DNA of 54,482 nt from Chryseobacterium sp. (GTDB lineage Bacteria; Bacteroidota; Bacteroidia; Flavobacteriales; Weeksellaceae): NCBI RefSeq assembly GCF_022712095.1, contig NZ_JALAHD010000038.1, positions 1 through 54,482 on the forward strand, written 5' to 3'. Every line of letters begins with the position of its first letter. Positions within the stretch are counted from its first letter, which is position 1. Below the pieces are notes generated by a model that was not told the DNA's origin, did no database searches, and saw only the letters and a list, made by a program, of their open reading frames with translations. Positions 34,055 to 42,481 of this stretch are shown one piece after another. The translations under genes were made by a program, and so were the position numbers.

Positions 34055-36088
34055 ATGAAAAATCAATTAACATATATAGCAGTAGCATTTTTATTTACAG
34101 GTATGCTTTCTGCACAAAAAATAGATATTAATGCAATGCCAAAACCGGGACCTACTCCTGCCATCAACATTGCAAAACCAAAAACTTTCCAGCTAAGCAA
34201 CGGACTTACCGTAATGGTTGTAGAAAATAACAAATTACCCAGGGTAAACGTTAACCTTAGTATGGATAGACCTCCTATTTACGAAGGAAATATTACCGGA
34301 GTAAGCGGAGTAATGGCCGATCAGCTGGGAAATGGAACAACCAGTTTAAGCAAAGATGATTTCAATAAAAAGATAGATTTCCTAGGAGCTAATTTAAGTT
34401 TCTCGTCTACAGGTGCCTTTGCGAATTCTCTTTCTAAATATTTCCCTGAAGTATTGAATTTAATGGCAGATGCAATCATCAATCCTAAATTCTCTGCTGA
34501 AGAGGTTCAAAATTCCAAAGACAGAACTGTTGAAGGATTAAAAGCTGATGAAAAAAATGCAGCATCAATTGCTGATAAAGTTTCTACTGCTCTTATCTAT
34601 GGAAAAAATACTTCAAGAGGTGAATTTGAAACTATTGAAAGTGTTAGTAAAATCCAATTAGCTGACGTACAGAATATGTACAAGAAATATTACGCTCCGG
34701 ATCATGCTTATCTAGTAATTGTAGGAGATGTAAAATACGATCAGGTAAAACCAATGGTTGAAAAAGCTTTCAATAGCTGGAGAAAAGCGAATACTACTTT
34801 TGCCGCTTTAGAGCCGGCTTCTAACGTAGCTAAAACAGAAATCAATATAGTGGATGTTCCTTCCGCAGTACAATCTGTAGTATCTGTAAGTAATCTTAAC
34901 GACTTTAAGATGAAAAATCCTGATTATTTTGCAGCTACTATGGCTAATTATATCTTAGGTGGTGGCGGTGAGGCAAGACTTTTCATGAATCTTCGCGAGA
35001 AGAACGGTTTCACATACGGAGCCTATTCTGACCTTTCTGCAAGTAAATATTCTCCGGCATTTGCTGCAGAAGCAAGTGTAAGAAATGAAGTAACGGATAA
35101 GGCAGTTGTTGAGTTCATGAATGAGCTCAATGCTATTTCCACTGTAAAACCGGAAGAACTGGAAAATGCAAAAGCTAAATTAAAAGGAGCTTTCATTATG
35201 TCTCTTGAAAAACCTGAAACGATTGCAAGATTTGCTTTAAATCAAAAAGTTCAGGATTTACCAAGCGATTTTTACACCAACTATCTGAAATCAATCGATA
35301 AAGTAACTACTGCCGATATTACAAACGCTGTAAAAGCCAATATCTTTCCTAACCAAAGCAGAATATTTATCGCTGGTAAGGCTTCTGATATTTCTGAAGG
35401 TTTAGAGAAATTAGGATATCCTGTAAAATATTATGACAACAATGCCAATCCTGTTTCAAAACCGGTTGCTCAGAAAGTTGATGCTAGCGTCACTATTGCA
35501 TCCGTAGCTGATAAATACCTCAATGCAATCGGAGGAACGGCAGCTGTTCAAAAAGTAACATCTATCACTACTGAAGCTACCACTAAAGTACAGGGAATGG
35601 ATATGACTATGAATATGATTCAGGCAAAAGGCGGAAAGATGGCTATGAACATGAAGATGATGGGTAACACCATTCAGAAAATCGTTTTCGACGGAAAGGA
35701 TGGATATATGGAGGCACAAGGTCAGAAAATGCCTTTAAATGACAAGCAAAAAGCTGAAATGTCCAAAGAAACTGAACTTTTCCCTGAACTTGGTTTTGCA
35801 AAATCTTCTGAATATAAACTTTCAGGAATCGAAAAATACAACAATGAAGATTCTTATGTCGTAAAAGGTTCAAAAGACACTTATTATTACAGCGTAAAAA
35901 CAGGATTGAAAACCGGTGAAGTAAAAGCAGGTGAAGGAGGAACAATTCCAACAAGCTATGCCGATTACAAGGAAGTATCCGGAGTAAAATTCCCTTTTAC
36001 CATTATCCAGAACATGGGAGGAATGGAAATTACCTTAAATGTAAAATCCTACCAGATCAATCAGGCTAAAGATGCTGATTTCAAATAA
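34055..36088 (+). CDS. M16 family non-catalytic partner with C-terminal extension
   Basis: A 677-aa exported protein counted from ATG 34055, which begins a proper signal peptide (MKNQLTYIAVAFLFTGMLSA); an in-frame ATG at 34028 adds nine unlikely residues. Residues about 40-460 are two M16 domains. Where the partner has HxxEH this protein has Gly85-Val-Met-Ala88-Asp89, so it cannot bind zinc. It keeps Arg315 and Tyr322 (LREKNGFTYGAYS). Residues about 480-677 form an extra beta-rich domain with a Met-rich stretch (515-537), reminiscent of LolA-like lipoprotein-binding folds. Co-transcribed with the catalytic subunit. Confidence 0.88.
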   Translation: MKNQLTYIAVAFLFTGMLSAQKIDINAMPKPGPTPAINIAKPKTFQLSNGLTVMVVENNKLPRVNVNLSMDRPPIYEGNITGVSGVMADQLGNGTTSLSKDDFNKKIDFLGANLSFSSTGAFANSLSKYFPEVLNLMADAIINPKFSAEEVQNSKDRTVEGLKADEKNAASIADKVSTALIYGKNTSRGEFETIESVSKIQLADVQNMYKKYYAPDHAYLVIVGDVKYDQVKPMVEKAFNSWRKANTTFAALEPASNVAKTEINIVDVPSAVQSVVSVSNLNDFKMKNPDYFAATMANYILGGGGEARLFMNLREKNGFTYGAYSDLSASKYSPAFAAEASVRNEVTDKAVVEFMNELNAISTVKPEELENAKAKLKGAFIMSLEKPETIARFALNQKVQDLPSDFYTNYLKSIDKVTTADITNAVKANIFPNQSRIFIAGKASDISEGLEKLGYPVKYYDNNANPVSKPVAQKVDASVTIASVADKYLNAIGGTAAVQKVTSITTEATTKVQGMDMTMNMIQAKGGKMAMNMKMMGNTIQKIVFDGKDGYMEAQGQKMPLNDKQKAEMSKETELFPELGFAKSSEYKLSGIEKYNNEDSYVVKGSKDTYYYSVKTGLKTGEVKAGEGGTIPTSYADYKEVSGVKFPFTIIQNMGGMEITLNVKSYQINQAKDADFK

Positions 36089-36108
36089 AAAATCATTAAT
36101 TCCATATC

Positions 36109-36136
36109 AAAACCGGCAACTTAAGTTGCCGGTTTT
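36109..36136 (+). terminator. Intrinsic terminator after the M16 pair
   Basis: AAAACCGGCAAC and GTTGCCGGTTTT pair perfectly across a TTAA loop, followed by ATTTTTC. Confidence 0.85.
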
Positions 36137-36155
36137 ATTTTTCCTGACTCTTATT

Positions 36156-36185
36156 TTGTCATTAGATAAAAAAAGATTAAATTTG
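36156..36185 (+). promoter_or_regulatory. -33/-7 promoter for secG
   Basis: TTG at 36156-36158 is followed after 19 bp by TAAATTTG at 36178-36185. The ATG at 36209 is 24 bp downstream of the -7 element. Confidence 0.75.
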
Positions 36186-36208
36186 CCCATTCAAAAGAAA
36201 TCAGATTA

Positions 36209-36544
36209 ATGGACACTATATTTACACTATTGATGGTTCTTATTATGATTGCCAGTGTATTACTGGTAATTGTTATCATGGCTCAGAATCCTAAAGGAGG
36301 AGGCCTTTCCAGTACTTTCGGAGGAACATCTTCCGCTCAGTTCGGGGTACAGAGAACCAACGACTTTATGGAAAAAGCAACATGGACATTAGGAGGAACG
36401 ATTATTGTACTTATCCTTATTAGTGTTGTTGTTACAGGAAAGCCATCACAAGTAGCTCCAACATCTCAGCCAGTAAAAAAAGAAGTTCCGGCTTCTCAAT
36501 CTACAACTACTCCGGCTCAGACACCTGCAGTTCCGGCAAAATAA
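36209..36544 (+). CDS. secG: Preprotein translocase subunit SecG
   Basis: A 111-aa membrane subunit of the SecYEG channel. Two transmembrane helices (about 4-25 and 58-76) flank the conserved cytoplasmic loop AQNPKGGGLSSTFGG (25-39), which identifies the family. The C-terminal tail from about 78 is rich in Pro, Gln, Thr and Lys and is probably unstructured. It is a single-gene unit with a strong promoter and a following hairpin. Confidence 0.92.
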   Translation: MDTIFTLLMVLIMIASVLLVIVIMAQNPKGGGLSSTFGGTSSAQFGVQRTNDFMEKATWTLGGTIIVLILISVVVTGKPSQVAPTSQPVKKEVPASQSTTTPAQTPAVPAK

Positions 36545-36566
36545 GAAAAAGGAAAATCAATTATAT

Positions 36567-36592
36567 AAGCAACTCACCAGGGTTGCTTTTTT
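36567..36592 (+). terminator. Short hairpin terminator after secG
   Basis: AAGCAAC at 36567-36573 pairs with GTTGCTT at 36582-36588, followed by a T run. The stem is only 7 bp. Confidence 0.5.
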
Positions 36593-37623
36593 TATGCTTT
36601 ATTACGGAAAGAATCCCAGTAATGGTCCTGATCTTTAAAGAACAGGCATTCTATGAACGAATCTAAGGACATCATGCGTAGAGTATCCTCATCCATTTCT
36701 TCAAAAGGAATTTTAAAGAAAACTGTATCGAGCTCCACCACTTCACGGTCAATAATAAAAATATTATTAGGATTGTAAAACGGATAATTTTTAATATCGG
36801 AATTGGTTGTAATCAGTTTTCTTCCTGAAGCAAGTACTTCAAACGTCCTGATCGTCAATCCATTTTGAAATGGTTTATTAATATCCAGAACCGATATTGA
36901 ATTTTCATAATAATTAATGATCTGCTTATGAGTAAGCTTTTCAAAGCTCAGTTTTCCGGTATCAAACTGTTTTAAATGATGATCCAGTATTTTTTTGAGA
37001 TTAAAAGCTATTTTCCCCATCGCATAATAATAAAAAAAACATTGTAAGCCCAGCTTACCAGCATGTTTCTTCACCTGCTCTCCAATAAGATAACGGTCAG
37101 TATGTGCACTTCCTATAAATACAATATCATAATTATTATTATCTTTAGCCTTTGCCGGATTCCGATATTCATCAAGGTAAAAAAGAGGTCTGAATTTCAA
37201 ACCATACCGGACTGCATCCTGATATTCAAAGGTAAATTTTTTATCAAAAAAAGAAAGATGATTCAGTAATTTCGGATACTCTGCCAGCGCATCAAAACTA
37301 TAGTAAATCATAAGTATTCCCGGATTATTTTCTTTCACTTTTTCCAGGAAATATGCAGGAGTTGCTTCTCCCTTTATCAATAAGAAATAATCGTACTTCT
37401 TGGATAGTGTCTCATTCAGTATCCTTTTATAATATTTCTGAATTCTATGTTGATAAAGTTTTTTATTAAACCTGATGATTCCTTTGGAAAAATTGGAATT
37501 GGATGGTCTCTCATCATAAAAGTCAACTTCAGCTCCCCAATAGGAAAGCCTTTCGGCAATCACTTTTTCATATTGAAAAAAGCTAACGGACAAGAAAAGG
37601 ATTTTTTTATTTTTCAGGTTCAT
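36592..37623 (-). CDS. Glycosyltransferase, CgeB-like GT-B fold
   Basis: A 343-aa protein resembling CgeB/family 1-like glycosyltransferases. The N-terminal KILFLSVSFFQYEKVIAERL strand-helix, a middle DIVFIGSAHTDRY and a late NGLTIRTFEVLASGRKLITT segment, with the Glu typical of nucleotide-sugar binding, support a GT-B fold. It is last in the recR-led operon, 2 bp after the epimerase gene. It probably adds a sugar to a surface glycan; donor and acceptor are unknown. Confidence 0.75.
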   Translation of the reverse strand: MNLKNKKILFLSVSFFQYEKVIAERLSYWGAEVDFYDERPSNSNFSKGIIRFNKKLYQHRIQKYYKRILNETLSKKYDYFLLIKGEATPAYFLEKVKENNPGILMIYYSFDALAEYPKLLNHLSFFDKKFTFEYQDAVRYGLKFRPLFYLDEYRNPAKAKDNNNYDIVFIGSAHTDRYLIGEQVKKHAGKLGLQCFFYYYAMGKIAFNLKKILDHHLKQFDTGKLSFEKLTHKQIINYYENSISVLDINKPFQNGLTIRTFEVLASGRKLITTNSDIKNYPFYNPNNIFIIDREVVELDTVFFKIPFEEMDEDTLRMMSLDSFIECLFFKDQDHYWDSFRNKA

Positions 37624-37625
37624 GA

Positions 37626-38756
37626 TTATTTCAAAAGACCTTTTACCTTCATTTCTTCCAGAGATTCATTAAGTTTAATATCTTTAATATCCTGTTGTAA
37701 AACCCATTGCGTAAATTTAGACATCCCTTCTTCAAAAGATATTTTTGGATGAAAGTTTAAAATTGATTTTATTTTACTGATGTCTGCAAAATTATGCCTG
37801 ATATCCCCTAAACGAAATTGGCCCGAAATATTAACCTTACAATCTTTGCTATATAATTTTCGTAAACTCTGAGCTACATCTGTAACCGTTGTCTGAACTC
37901 CGGTTCCCACATTTAATACTTCTCCATCTGCATTCTTATTTTCTATACTTTTAATAACAGCATCTAAGGCATCATTAATATGTATAAAATCTCTTGATTC
38001 TTTACCGTCTTCGAATACATTTATTTCCTTCCCATTAAGAATCTGTGATGAAAAGATTGATAAAATCCCGGTATAAGGATTAAGCAAAGACTGTCCTTCG
38101 CCATATACATTCTGGAACCTCAGCCCTACCGCTGCAATACCTATAGAAGAACAAGTAGCCATTACCATCTGTTCCTGTGTATATTTAGTAATTCCATACA
38201 CTGAGGTAGGATGTATTTTAGATTCCTCATCTGTTGCAAGAGCTGTAAGAATCTTTCCATCCAAATACGTTATTTCAAAATCCCCATTCTTCATATCTAT
38301 TATTTTTCTAGATTTAGGATACATTATTCCTAATTCTGGATGCAGATACTTTCCTTCACCATGTACCGCTCTTGAAGAAGCAATGATTACTTTTTTTATA
38401 CGATGAGATTCATTTACCAGAATATCCAGCATGAGAGCCGTTCCTGAAACATTTACTTCCGCATATCTCTCTATCTGATACATAGATTGTCCTGTTCCTG
38501 TTTCAGCTGCCAAATGTACAATGACCTCCTGATCCTCAATCGCATGTCTCCAGTCTTCTCTACAGGTAACATCACCTTCAATAAAGTTGAACTTATCAAG
38601 AATACTTCTATACAAAGGAGAATCGATAATAGGATCCTCTCCATGAATCTGAGAAGAAAGATTATCTAATATAGTTATCTCATGGCCTTTTTTCTTAAGT
38701 GCCAAGGACAGCTTGCTTCCAATAAACCCCGCACCCCCAGTAATGAGTATTCTCAT
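37626..38756 (-). CDS. NAD-dependent sugar epimerase, dTDP-L-rhamnose 4-epimerase-like
   Basis: A 376-aa extended SDR. The NAD loop is GGAGFIGS at 7-14. The catalytic residues are Ser127/Ser128 in IIASSRAVHGEG and Tyr187-x-x-x-Lys191 in SVYGITK. The segments AAETGTGQSMYQIERYAEVN and FQNVYGEGQSL resemble dTDP-L-rhamnose 4-epimerases of the WbiB type, which make dTDP-6-deoxy-L-talose. That assignment is from memory of the family. It is placed between two glycosyltransferase genes, consistent with supplying a deoxysugar for a surface polysaccharide. Confidence 0.8.
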   Translation of the reverse strand: MRILITGGAGFIGSKLSLALKKKGHEITILDNLSSQIHGEDPIIDSPLYRSILDKFNFIEGDVTCREDWRHAIEDQEVIVHLAAETGTGQSMYQIERYAEVNVSGTALMLDILVNESHRIKKVIIASSRAVHGEGKYLHPELGIMYPKSRKIIDMKNGDFEITYLDGKILTALATDEESKIHPTSVYGITKYTQEQMVMATCSSIGIAAVGLRFQNVYGEGQSLLNPYTGILSIFSSQILNGKEINVFEDGKESRDFIHINDALDAVIKSIENKNADGEVLNVGTGVQTTVTDVAQSLRKLYSKDCKVNISGQFRLGDIRHNFADISKIKSILNFHPKISFEEGMSKFTQWVLQQDIKDIKLNESLEEMKVKGLLK

Positions 38757-38771
38757 GATATATCAAAAAAA

Positions 38772-39581
38772 TTAGTTTATTTTATTAGTATTATAATATA
38801 TTTGCCTACACTGCAAAAATAAATATTTCACTTTATAAAAAACTCTTAAAGCTAAATATTGCAAAGCGGTAATATTCCTAAGACCATACATCTCTTTAAG
38901 GTTCTTTCTATATCCTTTTTCCATGGAAGAAAGATCAGCAGATAAACCGGAAGCTCCAAAGGTTCTTTTTCCTCCTCCCGCAATAACAAGGCTTTCATCC
39001 AGAATATACATTTTATTCTTTAAAGCAATTTTAAGCCAGTAATTTACGTCTTCTGTGTACCTCTGATTGTCATCAAAATAACCCGTATTTTTTAATATTT
39101 TTCTTTTAAAGATAACCGTTGACGGCTGAGCTTCATTTCTTATCAATAATTTATTAAAGGTAATTTCCGCAAGCCCGTCTTTTACTTTATAAGGAAATAA
39201 AATTTCACTGTTATTTCTTCTGCACGCTAAAAAATCAATTACCCATCCTCTCCTTTCTAAAAATTCTATTTGATGTTTCGTCTTTTCAGGCAGCCACTCA
39301 TCATCGGAATCCAATAAAGCAATGTAATCTCCTATTGCTTCTTTAAGCCCTGTATTTCTTGCTTTTGAAACACCTCCGTTATTCTGATCTATGAGCCTGA
39401 TATTCATATCCGGATGGGATTCAATGTAATCTAAAACCACTAATCTGCTGGCATCTGTAGACCCATCATTGATTATAATAACTTCAAATCTCTCAGCAGG
39501 ATAAGTTTGAGTTCGCACAGAATCCAATGCTTTTTGTATAGTTTTTTCAGCATTATAGAGAGGAATGATTACAGAAACCAT
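38772..39581 (-). CDS. Glycosyltransferase family 2 protein
   Basis: A 269-aa GT-A-fold transferase. The nucleotide-sugar motif IINDGSTD is at 36-43, and the metal-binding region LDSDDEW at 90-96 contains the DxD. The N-terminal MVSVIIPLYNAEKTI is typical. There is no transmembrane helix, so it works at the cytoplasmic face. It lies 11 bp downstream of recR and 15 bp upstream of the epimerase gene in a four-gene minus-strand unit. Confidence 0.87.
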   Translation of the reverse strand: MVSVIIPLYNAEKTIQKALDSVRTQTYPAERFEVIIINDGSTDASRLVVLDYIESHPDMNIRLIDQNNGGVSKARNTGLKEAIGDYIALLDSDDEWLPEKTKHQIEFLERRGWVIDFLACRRNNSEILFPYKVKDGLAEITFNKLLIRNEAQPSTVIFKRKILKNTGYFDDNQRYTEDVNYWLKIALKNKMYILDESLVIAGGGKRTFGASGLSADLSSMEKGYRKNLKEMYGLRNITALQYLALRVFYKVKYLFLQCRQIYYNTNKIN

Positions 39582-39592
39582 CTATATTAGTA

Positions 39593-40207
39593 TTATGAAT
39601 TTCCTTCACTGTAAGGAAAACGGTTAATAATGGATCTTCCCAAAGAAATTTCATCGGCATATTCCAGCTCATCACCTACAGAAATACCTCTTGCAATACT
39701 CGAAAAATCGATCTCAAAAGTTTTAAACTTCTTGTAAATATAATAAGCCGTAGTATCTCCTTCCATCGTAGCACTCAAAGCAAAAATAAGTTCTTTTACT
39801 TTTCCCTCATTCAGTTTTTTCTCAATGCTGGCAATATTCAATTGGTTAGGGCCTACTCCTTCCATAGGCGAAATCTTTCCGCCAAGAACGAGATATTTAC
39901 CTCTATACTTACCTGTATTTTCAATTGCCATTACATCCCGTACATCTTCCACAATACAGAGTAACTCATCATTTCTTTTGGCATTGCTGCAAATTTCACA
40001 AATATCAAAGTCAGAGAAATTATGACATTCTTTACAATACTTTATTTCATTAACCAAATTAATTATTGAATTCCCAAGGCTTACAGCCCTCGAATTGGGT
40101 TGCCTCAGCAAATGAAGAGCTAAACGTAATGCCGTCTTTTTTCCAATCCCGGGAAGTCCTGAAATTTCCTCTACTGCTTTTGCCAAAACTTTACTAGGAT
40201 AATCCAT
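39593..40207 (-). CDS. recR: Recombination protein RecR
   Basis: A 204-aa recombination mediator that works with RecF/RecO to load RecA at gaps. The N-terminal helix-hairpin-helix covers LPGIGKKTALRLALHLL (18-34). The zinc finger has Cys58, Cys61, Cys70 and Cys73. The Toprim domain starts near 80 (CIVEDVRDVMAIE), and a Walker B-like end is present. It is first in a minus-strand operon that continues into glycan genes. A -7 element ends 5 bases before its ATG. Confidence 0.94.
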   Translation of the reverse strand: MDYPSKVLAKAVEEISGLPGIGKKTALRLALHLLRQPNSRAVSLGNSIINLVNEIKYCKECHNFSDFDICEICSNAKRNDELLCIVEDVRDVMAIENTGKYRGKYLVLGGKISPMEGVGPNQLNIASIEKKLNEGKVKELIFALSATMEGDTTAYYIYKKFKTFEIDFSSIARGISVGDELEYADEISLGRSIINRFPYSEGNS

Positions 40208-40212
40208 ACCTA

Positions 40213-40220
40213 CAAAAATA
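40213..40220 (-). promoter_or_regulatory. -7 element abutting the recR start codon
   Basis: CAAAAATA on the plus strand is TATTTTTG on the minus strand, ending 5 bases before the ATG at 40207. The transcript would be leaderless. No TTG lies at the normal -33 distance. Confidence 0.5.
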
Positions 40221-40408
40221 AGATAAAAAGCTGATTATGTTTTTATCATGTCCAAAAATTCATTAAAATTCATACAAAAGATTTATCTTTGGTAAAAACA
40301 ACCAGAGAGCACTTAATTCCCTTAATTATTCTTTAGATTAAAGTATAAAAAAACATATTTCGCCTAAAAAAGTCAGAAAATAAACCGTACTATATAAACT
40401 TAAACACA

Positions 40409-40894
40409 ATGAAATATTTTATCATTTTATTCTCAGCCCTAACATTGGTTGCCTGTAAAAAAGAAAATCCAGCCAACACCAATCCCATTGTTGGAGATTG
40501 CCTTAGTATTGCTCAGGATTCTATACATACCACTGCCGGAACAATCAATATAGGGACTATTGCTTTTCCAAAAGAGACTAAAGAATGCTCCTGCTATTTC
40601 GCTAAAAACAAAGCTGATTTTGAAGCAGAAAAATATATCTATGCCGATGATGCAGGAAAAACGGCTTATATGCAACTAGACGGACAAAAACTGGTCATGA
40701 ATCTTTTATCATCCAGTGATATGGAAGCAGATGAAGAACTGAGCAAGGAAATAGAAAATGATGATTATAAGATTTCTGTGAAAGCTAAAAAAATAAAAGG
40801 CGAAGAAGCCTTGTTATTTCAGGGAAGCATGACTATTGAAAAATCTACAGGAGAGACTGTTACACTTCCTATTTATGGAGAATGCGGTTGCTAA
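40409..40894 (+). CDS. Small lipoprotein, 161 aa
   Basis: A type II signal peptide ends in LVAC with the lipidated Cys at 16, followed by KKEN, so the product is a membrane lipoprotein. The mature part has two Cys pairs (ETKECSCYF in the middle and ECGC at the very end) and no recognised domain. Its 200-bp upstream gap from recR contains no clear TAnnTTTG element. The function is unknown. Confidence 0.72.
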   Translation: MKYFIILFSALTLVACKKENPANTNPIVGDCLSIAQDSIHTTAGTINIGTIAFPKETKECSCYFAKNKADFEAEKYIYADDAGKTAYMQLDGQKLVMNLLSSSDMEADEELSKEIENDDYKISVKAKKIKGEEALLFQGSMTIEKSTGETVTLPIYGECGC

Positions 40895-40917
40895 CATACA
40901 GCCAAAAATTAATAAAC

Positions 40918-40948
40918 AATGCTTTTGAATATTCAGAAGCATTTTTTT
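40918..40948 (+). terminator. Intrinsic terminator after the lipoprotein gene
   Basis: AATGCTTTTGAAT pairs with ATTCAGAAGCATT with one G-U pair, followed by seven T. Confidence 0.75.
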
Positions 40949-40953
40949 ATTCG

Positions 40954-40961
40954 TAATTTTG
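40954..40961 (+). promoter_or_regulatory. -7 element for pepD
   Basis: TAATTTTG matches TAnnTTTG, 16 bp before the ATG at 40978. No -33 TTG is visible. Confidence 0.5.
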
Positions 40962-40977
40962 ATAAAAATAAAAATTT

Positions 40978-42420
40978 ATGGTATTGTCTAATATAGAACC
41001 GCAAATTGTCTGGAAAAATTTCTCCAAACTTAATGCTGTTCCAAGACCTTCTAAGAAAGAAGAAAAAGTAATCGCATTTATCAAAGAATTTGGAGAGAAC
41101 CTTGGTTTAGAGACTACTGTGGATGAAGTAGGAAATGTTATTATTAAAAAACCTGCAACTCCGGGGATGGAAAACCGCAAATCTGTTGTACTTCAGTCTC
41201 ACCTTGACATGGTTTGTCAGAAAAATAATGATATCAATTTTGATTTCGAAACGGAAGGAATCAAAATGGAAATCGACGGAGATTGGGTAAAAGCAAAAGG
41301 AACCACTCTCGGAGCTGACAATGGACTAGGCGTAGCCACTATTATGTCTATTCTTGAAAGTTCAGACATTCCTCACCCTGCCCTTGAAGCACTGTTTACA
41401 ATCGATGAAGAAACAGGAATGACCGGTGCCTTAGGTTTAAAACCGGGACAGTTAACAGGTGAGATATTATTAAACCTTGATACCGAAGAGGATGATGAAA
41501 TTGATATAGGCTGTGCAGGAGGTGTAGATGTAACAATCAGCCAGACATACACTACCGAAGAGGTAAAAGGGCAGATCGTAAGAATTGAAGTAAAAGGATT
41601 ACAGGGTGGACACTCCGGAATGGATATCCACAAAGGATTAGGCAACTCAAATATAATTCTGGGAAGAATTCTCTACAAAACCATAGAAAAACAAAATCCT
41701 CAACTGATCTCTATTGACGGTGGTGGTTTAAGAAATGCTATTCCAAGAGAAGCCGTGGCCATCTTATCTGTAAGAAATGCCAATGAATTTATTGAAGAAG
41801 CCACTACTCTTAAAAAAGAAATTTTAGAAGAATTCGCCACTATTGAACCTTCTATTCAAATCAATATAGAAAATTCTACAAATGCAGAAAAAGCAATTTC
41901 AGAAGAAGATTCAAAAAAAATAATTCTGGTATTAAAATCTTTACATAACGGAGTTTACAGAATGAGTCCCGATGTAAAAGATCTTGTAGAATCATCCAAT
42001 AATGTAGCGAGAGTTGAGTTAAAAGGAGGTGACCTAAGAATTCTTAACCTTTCCAGATCATCTGTAGATTCTTCTAAAGATTCAGTAGCTGAACAATTGA
42101 AATCAGTTTCTGAGCTTGCCGGAATGAATGTAGAATTCAGTGGATCTTATCCGGGATGGAAACCAAAACCAGGATCAGAGATCGTTCAGCTGATGGAAAA
42201 GATTTATGAAAATAAATTCAATGAAAAGCCTGAAGTGGTAGCATGCCATGCAGGGCTGGAATGCGGAATTATCGGGGCCAATTACCCTGAAATGGAAATG
42301 GTAAGTTTTGGACCGACAATCAAAGGAGCACACTCACCTGACGAAAGAGCAAATATTCCTTCTGCCCAGAAGTTCTGGAGCTTCCTTAAAGATATTCTGG
42401 CTCAGATTCCCCAGAAATAA
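40978..42420 (+). CDS. pepD: Aminoacyl-histidine dipeptidase (beta-Ala-His dipeptidase), M20 family
   Basis: A 480-aa cytosolic di-zinc peptidase that cleaves Xaa-His dipeptides. Metal ligands are His75 (SHLDMV, with Asp77), Asp114 (GADNG) and the Glu144/Glu145 pair (DEETG). The later GLQGGHSGMDIHKG belongs to the lid/dimerisation domain, and ECGIIG to the final metal site. The length matches E. coli PepD (about 485 aa). It is followed by its own terminator before the LOG-family gene. Confidence 0.92.
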   Translation: MVLSNIEPQIVWKNFSKLNAVPRPSKKEEKVIAFIKEFGENLGLETTVDEVGNVIIKKPATPGMENRKSVVLQSHLDMVCQKNNDINFDFETEGIKMEIDGDWVKAKGTTLGADNGLGVATIMSILESSDIPHPALEALFTIDEETGMTGALGLKPGQLTGEILLNLDTEEDDEIDIGCAGGVDVTISQTYTTEEVKGQIVRIEVKGLQGGHSGMDIHKGLGNSNIILGRILYKTIEKQNPQLISIDGGGLRNAIPREAVAILSVRNANEFIEEATTLKKEILEEFATIEPSIQINIENSTNAEKAISEEDSKKIILVLKSLHNGVYRMSPDVKDLVESSNNVARVELKGGDLRILNLSRSSVDSSKDSVAEQLKSVSELAGMNVEFSGSYPGWKPKPGSEIVQLMEKIYENKFNEKPEVVACHAGLECGIIGANYPEMEMVSFGPTIKGAHSPDERANIPSAQKFWSFLKDILAQIPQK

Positions 42421-42434
42421 ATATAAAAATTTAC

Positions 42435-42469
42435 AAACCTCTAAAGCTTACTACTCTAGAGGTTTTTTT
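42435..42469 (+). terminator. Intrinsic terminator after pepD
   Basis: AAACCTCTA at 42435-42443 pairs with TAGAGGTTT at 42457-42465, followed by a T run. It lies upstream of the true start of the next gene. Confidence 0.7.
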
Positions 42470-42481
42470 AAAAATAATCGA

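Noticed and set aside
42308..42481. Upstream ATG for the LOG-family gene
   Set aside because: It lies inside pepD in another frame and would read through the pepD terminator hairpin.
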